Assembly (NCBI RefSeq): GCF_050483325.1 | Contig: NZ_JBCMYF010000018.1 | Location: 1-64,000 of the forward strand | Length of the DNA stretch: 64,000 bases | Reading direction: 5' to 3' | Source: Bacillus_P idriensis_A | GTDB taxonomy: Bacteria; Bacillota; Bacilli; Bacillales; Bacillaceae | Part shown: in pieces, positions 8,561 to 17,863 of the stretch | Position numbering within the stretch: the stretch's first letter is position 1 | Layout of the letters: each line of letters starts with the position of its first letter | Position numbers and translations under genes: made by a program | Notes under the pieces: model-generated | Told to the model about the DNA's origin: nothing | What the model saw: only the letters and a program-made list of their open reading frames with translations | Database searches by the model: none

Positions 8561-8653
8561 ATCAGCTGTTCACTCTGCACGAAAACCCTTACATTTTTTT
8601 GTGCAACCTGTCCATAGGCTTATCTTCAGAAATGAATTAAACTGAATCTATAA

Positions 8654-8667
8654 ATAAAACGTTTTCA
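8654..8667. promoter_or_regulatory. cre-like site upstream of msmX
   Basis: ATAAAACGTTTTCA (other strand TGAAAACGTTTTAT) agrees well with the CcpA cre consensus. It lies 20 bp before the msmX start, just ahead of GAGGAGG, where bound CcpA would block transcription. Carbon catabolite control is inference. Confidence 0.45.
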
Positions 8668-8686
8668 TTTCCTGAGGAGGATTCAA

Positions 8687-9799
8687 ATGGCTGAGTTGAA
8701 ATTAAACAATATTTATAAAATGTATGATAACAAAGTAACGGCAGTTGAAGATTTTAATCTGCACATTCAAGATAAAGAATTCATCGTTTTCGTCGGTCCA
8801 TCCGGCTGCGGTAAATCAACAACTCTCCGCATGATCGCAGGTCTTGAAGAAATCTCTAAAGGTGACTTCTCAATTGACGGCAAACGCATGAATGATGTTG
8901 CGCCAAAAGACCGCGACATCGCGATGGTTTTCCAGAACTACGCACTTTATCCGCATATGTCTGTTTATGACAACATGGCATTTGGACTTAAGCTCCGCAA
9001 ATTCCCTAAAGAAGAAATCGATCGCCGTGTGAAAGATGCTTCACGCATTTTGGGCCTTGATCAATATTTAGACCGCAAGCCTAAAGCATTGTCAGGCGGT
9101 CAGCGCCAGCGTGTTGCACTTGGACGTGCCATCGTTCGTGACGCAAAAGTATTCTTAATGGATGAGCCTTTATCAAACTTGGATGCTAAATTGCGTGTGC
9201 AAATGCGTGCTGAAATTTCTAAGCTTCATCACCGCCTGCAAACAACAACAATTTACGTAACTCATGACCAAACAGAAGCAATGACAATGGCAACACGTCT
9301 TGTTGTTATGAAAGACGGCATCATCCAGCAGGTCGGCGCTCCTAAAGAAGTATATGAAAAGCCAGAAAACCTTTTCGTTGGCGGGTTTATCGGTTCACCA
9401 TCCATGAACTTCTTTACTGGCCAATTAACAGACGGCAAGTTCTCAATCGGAACTCAATCCATCGTTGTTCCTGAAGGCAAAATGAAATATCTTCGTGAGC
9501 AAGGCTATGTCGGCAAAGAATTAATTATGGGCGTGCGTCCTGAAGATATCCATGATGAGCCAGTGTTCATCGAATCTTCTCACGGATCAAAAGTAGATGC
9601 TAAAATCGAAGTATCTGAGCTTATGGGTGCTGAAACGATGCTCTACTCAAAAATCGACGGCCAGGACTTCATCGCACGTGTAGATTCACGCACTGATGTA
9701 AGACCAGACCAAATCATCCAGCTTGCTCTTGATATGAACAAAGCTCACTTCTTTGATAAAGAGACAGAAGTTCGTATTCGTCCGGCAAGTGAACAATAA
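8687..9799 (+). CDS. msmX: MsmX, shared ATPase of sugar ABC importers
   Basis: This 370-aa MalK-type ATPase shows Walker A GPSGCGKST (37-45), Q-loop VFQNYALYPHMSV, signature LSGGQRQR, Walker B VFLMDEPL, H-loop THDQTEA, then a C-terminal TOBE-type domain with GVRPEDIH. In B. subtilis MsmX energises several carbohydrate importers that lack their own ATPase (for example those for maltodextrin, arabino- and galacto-oligosaccharides). No permease or binding protein lies beside it, as expected for a shared subunit. GAGGAGG precedes the ATG; a cre-like site and a terminator flank the gene. Confidence 0.95.
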   Translation: MAELKLNNIYKMYDNKVTAVEDFNLHIQDKEFIVFVGPSGCGKSTTLRMIAGLEEISKGDFSIDGKRMNDVAPKDRDIAMVFQNYALYPHMSVYDNMAFGLKLRKFPKEEIDRRVKDASRILGLDQYLDRKPKALSGGQRQRVALGRAIVRDAKVFLMDEPLSNLDAKLRVQMRAEISKLHHRLQTTTIYVTHDQTEAMTMATRLVVMKDGIIQQVGAPKEVYEKPENLFVGGFIGSPSMNFFTGQLTDGKFSIGTQSIVVPEGKMKYLREQGYVGKELIMGVRPEDIHDEPVFIESSHGSKVDAKIEVSELMGAETMLYSKIDGQDFIARVDSRTDVRPDQIIQLALDMNKAHFFDKETEVRIRPASEQ

Positions 9800-9807
9800 T
9801 AAACACC

Positions 9808-9842
9808 AAATCAGCCTGAGACTATCTCAGGCTGATTTTTTA
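9808..9842 (+). terminator. msmX terminator
   Basis: A perfect 14-bp stem (AAATCAGCCTGAGA / TCTCAGGCTGATTT) with a 3-nt loop and T run. Confidence 0.9.
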
Positions 9843-9865
9843 TTGCCCGCCTTCCCCGCACATTC

Positions 9866-10114
9866 TTACTCCTTAATGTGTTTTGCCTCTTCATGAAGAC
9901 AATTGCTGCAAGAAAATAAATGAATGCACTGATGTGATTCAAGAGAATCCACAACCCCATCAAATAGCTTCATTGTGTCAATTTCCATATATGCGCTGTA
10001 TTCATCTAGATAATCGGTTATTTTCCCATGATCCGTCATGCTGATTTTGCAATTCGGACAGGCTGCTGCTTCCATTTCATTGTTAAATCCATTACAAAGC
10101 GGACACATGTTCAT
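9866..10114 (-). CDS. small zinc-ribbon-like protein
   Basis: This 82-aa protein begins MNMCPLCNGFN and has a second pair CPNC near residue 22, giving a CxxC...CxxC zinc ribbon; a further CIHLFSCSNCLHEE near the C-terminus may hold a second metal. AGGTG precedes the ATG at 10114; the in-frame codons further upstream overlap that site. It is not named in the families I know. It lies convergent with msmX. Confidence 0.65.
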   Translation of the reverse strand: MNMCPLCNGFNNEMEAAACPNCKISMTDHGKITDYLDEYSAYMEIDTMKLFDGVVDSLESHQCIHLFSCSNCLHEEAKHIKE

Positions 10115-10218
10115 TATTATCACCTGCTGCTGCATACTTGATTTCTCTTATATATTCCCTAACTCTCTTTCACTTTATGTAACACCTATATTTCCATAAT
10201 AATTACCATTTTCGCATG

Positions 10219-10248
10219 TGCATATATTTTCCCCGAAAATACATAATA
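10219..10248 (+). promoter_or_regulatory. sigma-G-type promoter of the spore protein gene
   Basis: TGCATA (10219-10224), a 17-bp spacer and CATAATA (10242-10248) agree with the forespore sigma-G consensus (TGMATA-N17/18-CATACTA). The only downstream plus-strand gene is the spore protein gene at 10384, which belongs to the classic sigma-G regulon. The leader would be about 130 nt, unusually long. Confidence 0.65.
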
Positions 10249-10383
10249 CGTAATAACAACAGTTGAACAACCCGCTGCACTCACATGATGGGTTAGCCGA
10301 GCAGGCCATGAATCAATATGACTCATGCACTGGTGCAACTCCAGCTTACCCAAAAACTATATTATTTCAAGGAGTGTATTTAC

Positions 10384-10590
10384 ATGGCACAATCACGCAG
10401 CAATTCTTCAAATCAACTAGTTGTACCTGGTGCACAACAAGCAATCGATCAAATGAAGTACGAAATCGCTTCTGAGTTCGGAGTGAACTTAGGTGCAGAA
10501 ACAACTGCTCGTGCTAACGGATCTGTTGGCGGAGAAATCACAAAACGTTTAGTTTCATATGCTCAATCAAACATGGGCGGAAAATTCTAA
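10384..10590 (+). CDS. sspB: alpha/beta-type small acid-soluble spore protein
   Basis: This 68-aa protein carries the family landmarks: KYEIASEFG around the germination protease (GPR) cleavage site, then GAETTARANGSVGGEITKRL, and a C-terminal glycine-rich end. Such proteins coat DNA in the dormant spore, protect it from UV and heat, and are degraded by GPR at germination. I chose the ATG at 10384 preceded by AAGGAG; upstream codons are not spore-protein-like. A sigma-G-type promoter lies at 10219. The position beside yheE and yheF suggests orthology with B. subtilis sspB, although several SASP paralogues look alike. Confidence 0.93.
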   Translation: MAQSRSNSSNQLVVPGAQQAIDQMKYEIASEFGVNLGAETTARANGSVGGEITKRLVSYAQSNMGGKF

Positions 10591-10616
10591 TAAGACAACC
10601 AAATAACATGGCTTAA

Positions 10617-10645
10617 AGGGCCCTGGCATTCCGCCGGGGTCTTTT
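10617..10645 (+). terminator. terminator after the spore protein gene
   Basis: GGCCCTGGC / GCCGGGGTC stem (with G-U pairs) followed by TTTT. Confidence 0.7.
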
Positions 10646-10734
10646 CCAGTTTTCACATTTCTAATCAGCCCTTAGTATCAAACAAGTTCCCATCTCCATA
10701 TACATAAAGAAAACATCCAGAAGGAGAATGCTCC

Positions 10735-10884
10735 ATGTTTGAGACAATTGATTGGAGAGCCGTTACGTTCATTTTCGCAAGCCTTGCACATGAAATGGTT
10801 GTTCACTTTAACATGCCCAGAGTGTATTATTTTGAACAGGAAAAAAAGCAGCTGCTGAATGGTAGTAAATCTTTAAAGCAGTAA
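10735..10884 (+). CDS. yheF: small protein YheF-like
   Basis: A 49-aa reading begins MFETIDWRAVTFIFASLAHE and ends in a basic tail KSLKQ, with AAGGAG 8 bases before the ATG. The N-terminal half is a moderately hydrophobic helix. In B. subtilis a small gene, yheF, sits next to sspB; name and position agree, but the sequence relation cannot be tested here. Function unknown. Confidence 0.55.
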   Translation: MFETIDWRAVTFIFASLAHEMVVHFNMPRVYYFEQEKKQLLNGSKSLKQ

Positions 10885-10934
10885 AGTCCATTTGAAAAAT
10901 CCCCATAAAAAAAGCAGGCTGCATAATTGCCCGC

Positions 10935-11672
10935 CTACTCTTCAAGTTTTCTAAGGAAACGTTTTGTCCGTTCTTCTTTTGGATGATCAAATACTTCAGC
11001 TGGTGCACCGCGTTCTACGATGACCCCATTATCCATGAAGATCACTTCATCTGCCACATCTTTTGCAAATCGCATTTCATGAGTGACGACAACCATTGTC
11101 ATGCCTTCTGCGGCTAAACCTTTCATCACATTCAGTACATCGCCGATAAGTTCAGGATCAAGGGCTGAAGTAGGCTCATCAAACAGCATGACCTTCGGCT
11201 CCATCGCAAGTGCTCTTGCTATACCTACACGCTGCTGCTGCCCTCCTGAAAGCTGAAAAGGATAGAAGTTCATTTTATCCCCAAGGCCTACTTTTTCAAG
11301 AAGGGCACTTGCTTTTTTCACCGCTGTTTCTTTATTTTCCCTCTTCACGATCACCGGGCCTTCAATCACATTTTCAAGAGCTGTTTTATGGGGGAAGAGA
11401 TTATAGCTTTGAAAAACCATGCCGGTATTGCCTCTAAACTCTGTAATTGTTTTTTTAGCCACATTCCCTGAGAAATCAAGTGTTTGCTGATCAAGCTTAA
11501 TGATTCCCATTGTCGGTACTTCGAGCACATTCAGGCATCTTAGAAATGTTGTTTTTCCAGATCCGGATGGTCCGATCACAACAACTACTTTCCCCTTTTC
11601 TATCTCCAAATCAATTCCTTTTAGAACTTCTAATTCACCAAAGCTTTTATGCAATCCTTTTATTGAAATCAT
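10935..11672 (-). CDS. tcyC: cystine ABC importer ATPase TcyC
   Basis: This 245-aa polar amino acid transporter ATPase has Walker A GPSGSGKTT, signature LSGGQQQRV, Walker B VMLFDEPTSALDPE and H-loop VTHEM. It is the last gene of a three-gene operon with a tcyB-like permease and a binding protein that closely resembles B. subtilis TcyA (YckK), which supports cystine as the substrate. It supplies the energy at the cytoplasmic face. The gap to the permease is 15 bp. Confidence 0.88.
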   Translation of the reverse strand: MISIKGLHKSFGELEVLKGIDLEIEKGKVVVVIGPSGSGKTTFLRCLNVLEVPTMGIIKLDQQTLDFSGNVAKKTITEFRGNTGMVFQSYNLFPHKTALENVIEGPVIVKRENKETAVKKASALLEKVGLGDKMNFYPFQLSGGQQQRVGIARALAMEPKVMLFDEPTSALDPELIGDVLNVMKGLAAEGMTMVVVTHEMRFAKDVADEVIFMDNGVIVERGAPAEVFDHPKEERTKRFLRKLEE

Positions 11673-11687
11673 ATGAGTGCTCCTTTA

Positions 11688-12389
11688 CTACCTTGCAACA
11701 TAACGGTCCAATTTTCCTTCAATGCGCTGCTGGATGACTGATAAAATAAAACAGATGATCCAATATAATAGACCAGCCAGAGAATACATCAATAGAAATT
11801 CATAGTTGGTTGAAGCAATTTCCTGAGCTTTTCTGAACATCTCTGTTACAAGAATTAATGAAGCAAGCGATGTATCCTTTACTAAACTGATAAAGGTGTT
11901 GGACAGCGGTGGTATTGATACACGCGTAGCCTGCGGCAAGATAATTCTTTTTAGCGTCTGTGAATAGCTCATTCCGATTGAATATCCTGCTTCCCATTGT
12001 CCCTTAGGCGTGGATAGTATAGCAGCTCTAATTATTTCTGATGCATATGCGCCTACATTCAGGGAGAAGCCAATGACTGCCGAAATAAACGGACTGATTG
12101 TAATACCGACACTTGGAAGGCCATAGAAAATAATAAATAATTGAACAAGTAAAGGAGTTCCTCTAATAATTGATACATAGATTCTTGCTATTATTTGAAA
12201 TGGCTTTATCGTTGAAATTCGCGCCAAAGCAGTAAGAACTGCTAAAATCAGTCCAATGACAAAGGTAATCAGTGTTAATGGAAGAGTATAATACAAAGCT
12301 CCCTTCACCAAAGGGAGAAGGGAACTTTGTGCAATATCGGCCAAACGTTCTAACCGTTCAGGGTCTGCAAAAATATTATTCAGATACAT
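11688..12389 (-). CDS. tcyB: cystine ABC importer permease TcyB
   Basis: This protein of about 233 aa has five or so membrane helices and the HisM-type loop RIILPQATRVSIPPLSN that docks the ATPase. I chose the ATG at 12389, which gives an N-terminus MYLNNIF resembling TcyB; a TTG at 12398 is also in frame. Either way the start lies inside the end of tcyA, so the genes are translationally coupled. It forms the membrane channel with tcyA (12376) and tcyC (10935). Confidence 0.87.
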   Translation of the reverse strand: MYLNNIFADPERLERLADIAQSSLLPLVKGALYYTLPLTLITFVIGLILAVLTALARISTIKPFQIIARIYVSIIRGTPLLVQLFIIFYGLPSVGITISPFISAVIGFSLNVGAYASEIIRAAILSTPKGQWEAGYSIGMSYSQTLKRIILPQATRVSIPPLSNTFISLVKDTSLASLILVTEMFRKAQEIASTNYEFLLMYSLAGLLYWIICFILSVIQQRIEGKLDRYVAR

Positions 12390-13191
12390 CTTCGCCAAAC
12401 CATTTCTCGGAGATTTCCTTGTACGTGCCGTCTTCTTTCATTTCTGCTAAAGCCTTATTTACTTCTTCCACTAATTTGCCGCTGTCTTTGCGGAACATTA
12501 AACCGCTTTGTGCAGCATCTTCACTCTCATCCACAATTTGTATTGGTGCGTTGCCGCGCTGATTTTGGAAATCAAGGACAGACAGTTTGTCATTGATCGT
12601 TGCATCTGCACGTTTAGAATTAATGAGATCGATTGCTTGAGTAAATCCTTCTACACCAACAAGTTCAGCACCGTTTTCTTTGGCAATTTCCCCGTAGTTG
12701 CTTGTTAAAGATTGTGCTGCTTTTTTCCCTTTTAAATCTTTAAATGATTGAATGTCTTTGTTGTCTTTATGTGTAACAAGTACAGCTGCAGATGAAATAT
12801 ATGGTTCAGAGAAATCATATTTTTCCGTACGTTCAGGCTTGATGCCGACCTGATTGGCAATCATATCAAAACGTTTAGCATCAAGACCGGCGAACATCGC
12901 ATCCCACTGTGTTTCTTTAAACTCAGCCTTCACGCCTAGACGCTTTGCAACTTCTTCGGCGATTTCCACATCAAAACCGGTTAATTTATCTTTGTCATCA
13001 TGGAATGTGAAAGGCGGATATGTACCTTCTGTTCCAATGACAAGCACGCCCTCTTCTTTTACTTTGTCAAACAGTTCAGCATCAGTTCCTGCCTGATCGC
13101 CTTCTTCCTTTTTATCTCCGCCTGTTCCGCAAGCAGACAAAATCAGTACAAACACTGATAAAAGTGCAAATAAACTAAAAAATCTTTTCAT
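12376..13191 (-). CDS. tcyA: cystine-binding lipoprotein TcyA
   Basis: This 271-aa lipoprotein has a signal peptide ending in the lipobox ILSAC (Cys 22), then an SBP_bac_3 domain. Its segments VLVIGTEGTYPPFTFHD, LTGFDVEIAEEVAKRLG, ETQWDAMFAGL, AAQSLTSNYGEIA and EMKEDGTYKEISEKWFGEDVS closely follow those I recall for B. subtilis TcyA. It captures cystine outside the membrane. GGGGG lies upstream of the ATG. I looked for an S-box or T-box leader in 13192-13370 and found none. Confidence 0.9.
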   Translation of the reverse strand: MKRFFSLFALLSVFVLILSACGTGGDKKEEGDQAGTDAELFDKVKEEGVLVIGTEGTYPPFTFHDDKDKLTGFDVEIAEEVAKRLGVKAEFKETQWDAMFAGLDAKRFDMIANQVGIKPERTEKYDFSEPYISSAAVLVTHKDNKDIQSFKDLKGKKAAQSLTSNYGEIAKENGAELVGVEGFTQAIDLINSKRADATINDKLSVLDFQNQRGNAPIQIVDESEDAAQSGLMFRKDSGKLVEEVNKALAEMKEDGTYKEISEKWFGEDVSE

Positions 13192-13373
13192 GTTCAAACC
13201 CCCACTAATCTTATCGGATTTTAATTAAGTACGTTAGAATATTACCTCCAAGACTGCTTTCTGTCAATTCATTTGTTTTATTTTTATTAGTGTAACCAGT
13301 TCAGTTCATAGTATGTTTTTCTCTTTTTCAGTAAATGAAGTAAAATAAAAGAAAACCGACAGGAGAGTGTGTC

Positions 13374-13994
13374 ATGAAAATCGCATTATTTGGAGGAACA
13401 GGAAGAGTGGGCAAAACATTTTTAGAACAGGCGCTGAATGAAGGGCACACTGTCCGAATGCTTGTCAGAGATCCTTCAAAAATAGAGAGCATTAATAATC
13501 ATGCCGAAATGATTAAAGGAAATGCCCGGGAAATTGAAAGCATTGAGAGAACAGTTTCAGGCTGTGATGCAGTAGTCAGCTGCCTTGGCACAGATGGAGA
13601 TGATACTCTTACAGTTGCGGTGCCGCTGATTGTTCGGGCAATGAGAAATGCAGGCATGAACAGAGTGATCACGATTGGAACTGCAGGTATTTTACAGGCA
13701 AGGTCCAATCCTCTCGTGTACAGATTTGAATCAAATGAGTCGAAACGGACTTTGACGAGAGCAGCGAACGAACATTTAAACGCCTATCTGACATTAAAAG
13801 AGTCCAATCTCGAGTGGACAATCATCTGCCCCACTTACCTGCCAGATGGAGAAATCACAAAAACGTTCAGATTTGAAGAAGATTATCTTCCTGAAGATGG
13901 AAAGCAAATATCAGCTGAGGATACGGGGTATTTCACTTATCAGGTCCTGATTGAAAATTCCTTTATCCGTAAACGGGTCGGACTGGCTTACTGA
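13374..13994 (+). CDS. yheG: NAD(P)-binding Rossmann protein YheG
   Basis: This 206-aa atypical short-chain dehydrogenase/NmrA-type protein has the N-terminal nucleotide loop ALFGGTGRVGKTF and the later VVSCLGTDGDD and TYLPDGEI segments. Length equals B. subtilis YheG and the position next to bmrD is conserved. Enzymatic role unknown; relatives are flavin reductase- or biliverdin reductase-like. CAGGAG precedes the ATG. It converges on bmrD with a shared terminator. Confidence 0.85.
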   Translation: MKIALFGGTGRVGKTFLEQALNEGHTVRMLVRDPSKIESINNHAEMIKGNAREIESIERTVSGCDAVVSCLGTDGDDTLTVAVPLIVRAMRNAGMNRVITIGTAGILQARSNPLVYRFESNESKRTLTRAANEHLNAYLTLKESNLEWTIICPTYLPDGEITKTFRFEEDYLPEDGKQISAEDTGYFTYQVLIENSFIRKRVGLAY

Positions 13995-14016
13995 GTCAAT
14001 CTATCTTCTTAGAAAA

Positions 14017-14055
14017 AAAACCACGTGCCTTGGCTATATCAGGCACGTGGTTTTC
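14017..14055. terminator. bidirectional terminator between yheG and bmrD
   Basis: A perfect 14-bp stem (AAAACCACGTGCCT / AGGCACGTGGTTTT) with A and T runs on both sides serves both convergent genes; the bmrD stop codon sits at its edge. Confidence 0.88.
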
Positions 14056-16074
14056 TTATCCTGCAAGGGTATTCTGCTTTCCCTGCTGCAGTTCATACAT
14101 TTGATAGTACTTTCCTTTTTGTTTCATTAGTTCATCGTGATTGCCCCGCTCCGCTATTTCACCGCGGTCAAGGACAAGTATTTGATCTGCATTCTTAATA
14201 GTAGAAAGCCGATGGGCAATGATAAACGTTGTTCTGCCTTTTTTAAGGACTTCAAGTGCATCTTGAATGACAGCTTCTGTTTCTGTATCAATGCTTGCCG
14301 TAGCTTCATCTAATATGAGAATGGCCGGATCATAAGCAAGCGCCCTTGCAAATGAGATCAGCTGGCGCTGTCCTGAGGAGAGCGTGCTGCCTTTTTCGAT
14401 GACTGGCTCATCAAACCCAAGCGGCAGATGCTTCAGCAATTGATCTGCACCTACATCATTTAATGCTTTTTCCACTTGTTCTCTGGTGATATCCGGATTA
14501 TCAAGGCTTACATTTGAAGCAATCGTTCCTGTAAACAAAAATGGATCCTGAAGCACAATCCCCATATGCTCTCTGACTGCCTGGCGCGGCATGGATAAGA
14601 TATCTTTGCCGTCGATTGTGATTTTGCCTTCTTTAATGTCGTAAAAACGAAACAGCAAATTCATAATCGAACTTTTACCTGAACCGGTGTGCCCGACTAA
14701 TGCTACGGTCTCACCCTGTTTTGCTTCAAAATCAATATTTTTTAAAACATACTCGCCTTCTTTATAGCCGAACCATACATTTTCAAATGCCACATTTCCT
14801 TTATAGCGAGGTTCTTCTATCTCGCTCACATCTGTTCCTTTTTCATCAAGCAGGCTAAACACTCTCTCAGACGCAACACGAGCTGTTTCAAGCTGGGCGA
14901 ATTGATTCACAATCCCTGTGATTGGCTGAAAAAGCCTGTTTAAATAATCAACGAATGCATAAAGAACGCCTATTGAAACCATTGAACCAACGCCTAAAGA
15001 GGCTCCTCCAAAATACCAGATAAGCGCCACGAACGCACAGTTTCTCATAAAACCTACCATATTATGCGACAGCAGGGAGTTCAGGCTCAGCAGTTTATTC
15101 TGATAGTGAAAATGGGATGCGTTTAATTCTTCAAATTCCGCTTTCGTTTCTTCCTGTCTGCGGAAAGCCTGAATAATCGTCATTCCCTGAATGGATTCAT
15201 TGATTGTTCCATTAATATCGCTGACAAGGGAACGAATCTTATGATTGTAGGTTGATGCGTATTTTCGATATACAATGCTCCAGACGACAAGAATCGGCAG
15301 GATGACCATACAGATGAATGCAAGTTTTGCATCAAGCAGGAATAAAGCAATGAAAATACCGGTAATATAGATGGCACTTGTAAAGAATGTAGACAGCACA
15401 GCTACAAACAATTCTCTGATAGCTTCTGTATCATTTGTAATTCTTGCAACAACTTTCCCTGCCGGAAGATTATCAAAATAAACAACCGGCAAGCGCTGTA
15501 TATGCTCAAATACATCCTGGCGCATCTTTTGAATGATGCGGTTTGATGTAATTTGCAGAAAGTACCGCTGTCCATAGTGAAAAAATGAAGCAAAAACCAG
15601 TAAACCAAAATAAATGGCAATCAAAGTGATGAGCCCTTTAATTTCAGGCTGATAAAACGTAAACAGCTGTTCAGAAGTCAGCATGCTGCCTGTATAAGAA
15701 GCAGAATCTGTCCCGCGTTCAATAATGACCGAATTGCCAGCAGCTCTTCTGTCTCCATCAAACTGAATTTCACCAGGTATGAAATAATAGTCGCGCTGCA
15801 CTTGCAGAATGTGAACTTCTTTGCCTTTTTCTTCACCAGGTTCAAAGTAATCCTCGCGTTTATACCAGGATCCTTTGTAGGCTACAGCATTTTCTCCATC
15901 TGCTGTTTCATGCCACTTCTTTTCAATGCCCAATATGTGGTCATCGATCATTTTTTTTGCAATAAATGGTCCTGTAAGCTCTGCCCCGACTGCAACAGCA
16001 AGCATGATTAGAGCAAGTATTAATGTTCTTTTATAAAGGGCAGCATAGCGGATCAGTCTTTTTCCAGTGCTCAT
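14056..16074 (-). CDS. bmrD: multidrug ABC exporter subunit BmrD (YheH)
   Basis: This 672-aa half-transporter has an N-terminal six-helix export domain with a roughly 100-aa extracellular insertion (about 35-130) rich in charged residues, a hallmark of BmrD (673 aa). The ATPase domain has Walker A GHTGSGKSS, signature LSSGQRQL, Walker B ILILDEATASID with the catalytic Glu, and IAHRLST. It starts at ATGA overlapping the bmrC stop. BmrD pairs with BmrC to export drugs, and in B. subtilis is induced by ribosome-targeting antibiotics through a leader peptide. Confidence 0.92.
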   Translation of the reverse strand: MSTGKRLIRYAALYKRTLILALIMLAVAVGAELTGPFIAKKMIDDHILGIEKKWHETADGENAVAYKGSWYKREDYFEPGEEKGKEVHILQVQRDYYFIPGEIQFDGDRRAAGNSVIIERGTDSASYTGSMLTSEQLFTFYQPEIKGLITLIAIYFGLLVFASFFHYGQRYFLQITSNRIIQKMRQDVFEHIQRLPVVYFDNLPAGKVVARITNDTEAIRELFVAVLSTFFTSAIYITGIFIALFLLDAKLAFICMVILPILVVWSIVYRKYASTYNHKIRSLVSDINGTINESIQGMTIIQAFRRQEETKAEFEELNASHFHYQNKLLSLNSLLSHNMVGFMRNCAFVALIWYFGGASLGVGSMVSIGVLYAFVDYLNRLFQPITGIVNQFAQLETARVASERVFSLLDEKGTDVSEIEEPRYKGNVAFENVWFGYKEGEYVLKNIDFEAKQGETVALVGHTGSGKSSIMNLLFRFYDIKEGKITIDGKDILSMPRQAVREHMGIVLQDPFLFTGTIASNVSLDNPDITREQVEKALNDVGADQLLKHLPLGFDEPVIEKGSTLSSGQRQLISFARALAYDPAILILDEATASIDTETEAVIQDALEVLKKGRTTFIIAHRLSTIKNADQILVLDRGEIAERGNHDELMKQKGKYYQMYELQQGKQNTLAG

Positions 16075-17828
16075 GCTCCCACCCCGCCTTCGTTTTCAGC
16101 TTCAATTTGCTGGCGTTCATATTGCTCTTTATACCAGCCGTTATTTGCAAGCAGCGTGCTGTGCCTGCCTTCTTCAATAATTTTCCCTTCATCAAGCACG
16201 AGAATCCAGTCTGCGTGTTCGACAGCAGACAGCCGGTGTGTCGTAATGAATGTAGTCTTCCCGGACCGCTCATTTCTAATATTTGAAATGATCGCCGTTT
16301 CCGTTTTTGCATCAACAGCTGACAGGGAATCATCTAATATCAGAATTTCCGGGTTGATCAAAAGCGCACGTGCAATGGAGATGCGCTGTTTTTGACCGCC
16401 AGATAATGCAACTCCCTTTTCCCCTACTAATGTATTTAAGCCATCCGGCAGCATTTCAAGATCTTTTCTGAAAAAAGCAAGGTCAATCGCTTTATTAAGC
16501 TCTGCTTCTGATCCCTCTTTCTTTCCGAATAAGATATTCTCTCTCACTGTTCTTGAAAACAGCACATGATCTTGAGGAACATAGCCTATAAAGCGCTGCA
16601 ATGTTTCAAGAGGAATCTTCTCAATTTGAACCCCGGACATTGTGATTTCCCCGCTGCCAGCCGGGTATTGTCTGAGCAGCTGTTTAACGATTGTTGTTTT
16701 GCCGCTGCCGGTTTTGCCGACAATCCCGATAGTGTCCCCTCTATTTATTGTAAAACTGACATGTTTTAAGTTCTCTACTTCAGAAGAAGGATACTGAAAG
16801 GATACATCTTTAAATTCAATCTTATTAGGTGAAACAATATCCTCCGGCTGATCGTGATTTTTTACATCTGCTTCATAAGATAGTGTTTCGTTGATCCGGT
16901 CAAGTGATGCATTACCGCGCTGCATGATATTGATCAGTTCACCTATGGCAAACATCGGCCAGATCATCATTCCAAGATATACGTTAAAGGACACCAGTTC
17001 ACCAAGGGTAATTTCATTATGGAATACTAAATAGGCTCCATATCCAAGCCCAATTAAATAACTGATTCCGACAAGCAATTTCATTGTCGGTTCAAATAAT
17101 GCGTCAATTTTAGCTACACTGACATTTTTCTTGAAAACATCATCCGTTAAGGTATTAAACCGGTTTACATCCGCTTTTTCCTGAACGTATGCACGAATCA
17201 CACGCACGCCAGCAACTGACTCAAGCACCTGATCATTCATATCGCCGAATGAGTCCTGAGCCGCCATGAATCTTGCATGAATTTTTTTGCCGTAGATTCC
17301 CATCGCAACCGCCATAATTGGCAAAGGCAGGATCGCGGCAAATGTAAGTTTCCAGCTGATAAGTATTCCCATTGTCAACAGAATCGTCAGCATGAACATG
17401 CTTGAGTCAACCAATGTCAAGATCCCAAATCCGGCAGTCGTTGAGATGGCCTTCAAATCATTTGTAGCCCGGGCCATTAGATCTCCCGTTCTGTTTTTCT
17501 CATAAAAGCGCGGTGTCATAACTATGAATTGCCCCATTAGTTTTGACCTTAGGATTCTTTCAGCGAGATGAGCCCCGCCAAATAAATTGTACATCCAAAA
17601 GTAAGATAAAATATATACAAGTACACCGAGCCCAATAAACAACACAATATATTGAACAAGCAGTTCACTCGAGAATTGCCCAACCTGAATATCATCTATC
17701 GCATTCCCAAGCAGTTTTGGGGGAATAATTTCAAGAACATTTACAACTAAAAGCAATACGATCGCAGCCGTATACCGCTTCCAATACTTTTTAAAAAACC
17801 AGCCTAACTTCACTAACACCGAGAACAT
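16071..17828 (-). CDS. bmrC: multidrug ABC exporter subunit BmrC (YheI)
   Basis: This 585-aa half-transporter equals B. subtilis BmrC in length. After six membrane helices come Walker A GKTGSGKTT, signature LSGGQKQRI and Walker B LILDDSLSAVD, in which the catalytic Glu is Asp; this is the expected degenerate site of heterodimeric exporters, so hydrolysis should occur mainly at the other composite site. AAAGGAG precedes the ATG. The gene is transcribed from a promoter about 375 bp upstream through a leader ORF and two hairpins. Confidence 0.93.
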   Translation of the reverse strand: MFSVLVKLGWFFKKYWKRYTAAIVLLLVVNVLEIIPPKLLGNAIDDIQVGQFSSELLVQYIVLFIGLGVLVYILSYFWMYNLFGGAHLAERILRSKLMGQFIVMTPRFYEKNRTGDLMARATNDLKAISTTAGFGILTLVDSSMFMLTILLTMGILISWKLTFAAILPLPIMAVAMGIYGKKIHARFMAAQDSFGDMNDQVLESVAGVRVIRAYVQEKADVNRFNTLTDDVFKKNVSVAKIDALFEPTMKLLVGISYLIGLGYGAYLVFHNEITLGELVSFNVYLGMMIWPMFAIGELINIMQRGNASLDRINETLSYEADVKNHDQPEDIVSPNKIEFKDVSFQYPSSEVENLKHVSFTINRGDTIGIVGKTGSGKTTIVKQLLRQYPAGSGEITMSGVQIEKIPLETLQRFIGYVPQDHVLFSRTVRENILFGKKEGSEAELNKAIDLAFFRKDLEMLPDGLNTLVGEKGVALSGGQKQRISIARALLINPEILILDDSLSAVDAKTETAIISNIRNERSGKTTFITTHRLSAVEHADWILVLDEGKIIEEGRHSTLLANNGWYKEQYERQQIEAENEGGVGA

Positions 17829-17863
17829 CTGATCATCTCCTTTGTCTACTTGACCTTATCTTG

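Noticed and set aside
13192..13370. S-box or T-box leader upstream of tcyA
   Set aside because: No conserved S-box motifs or TGGN-type T-box sequence could be found.
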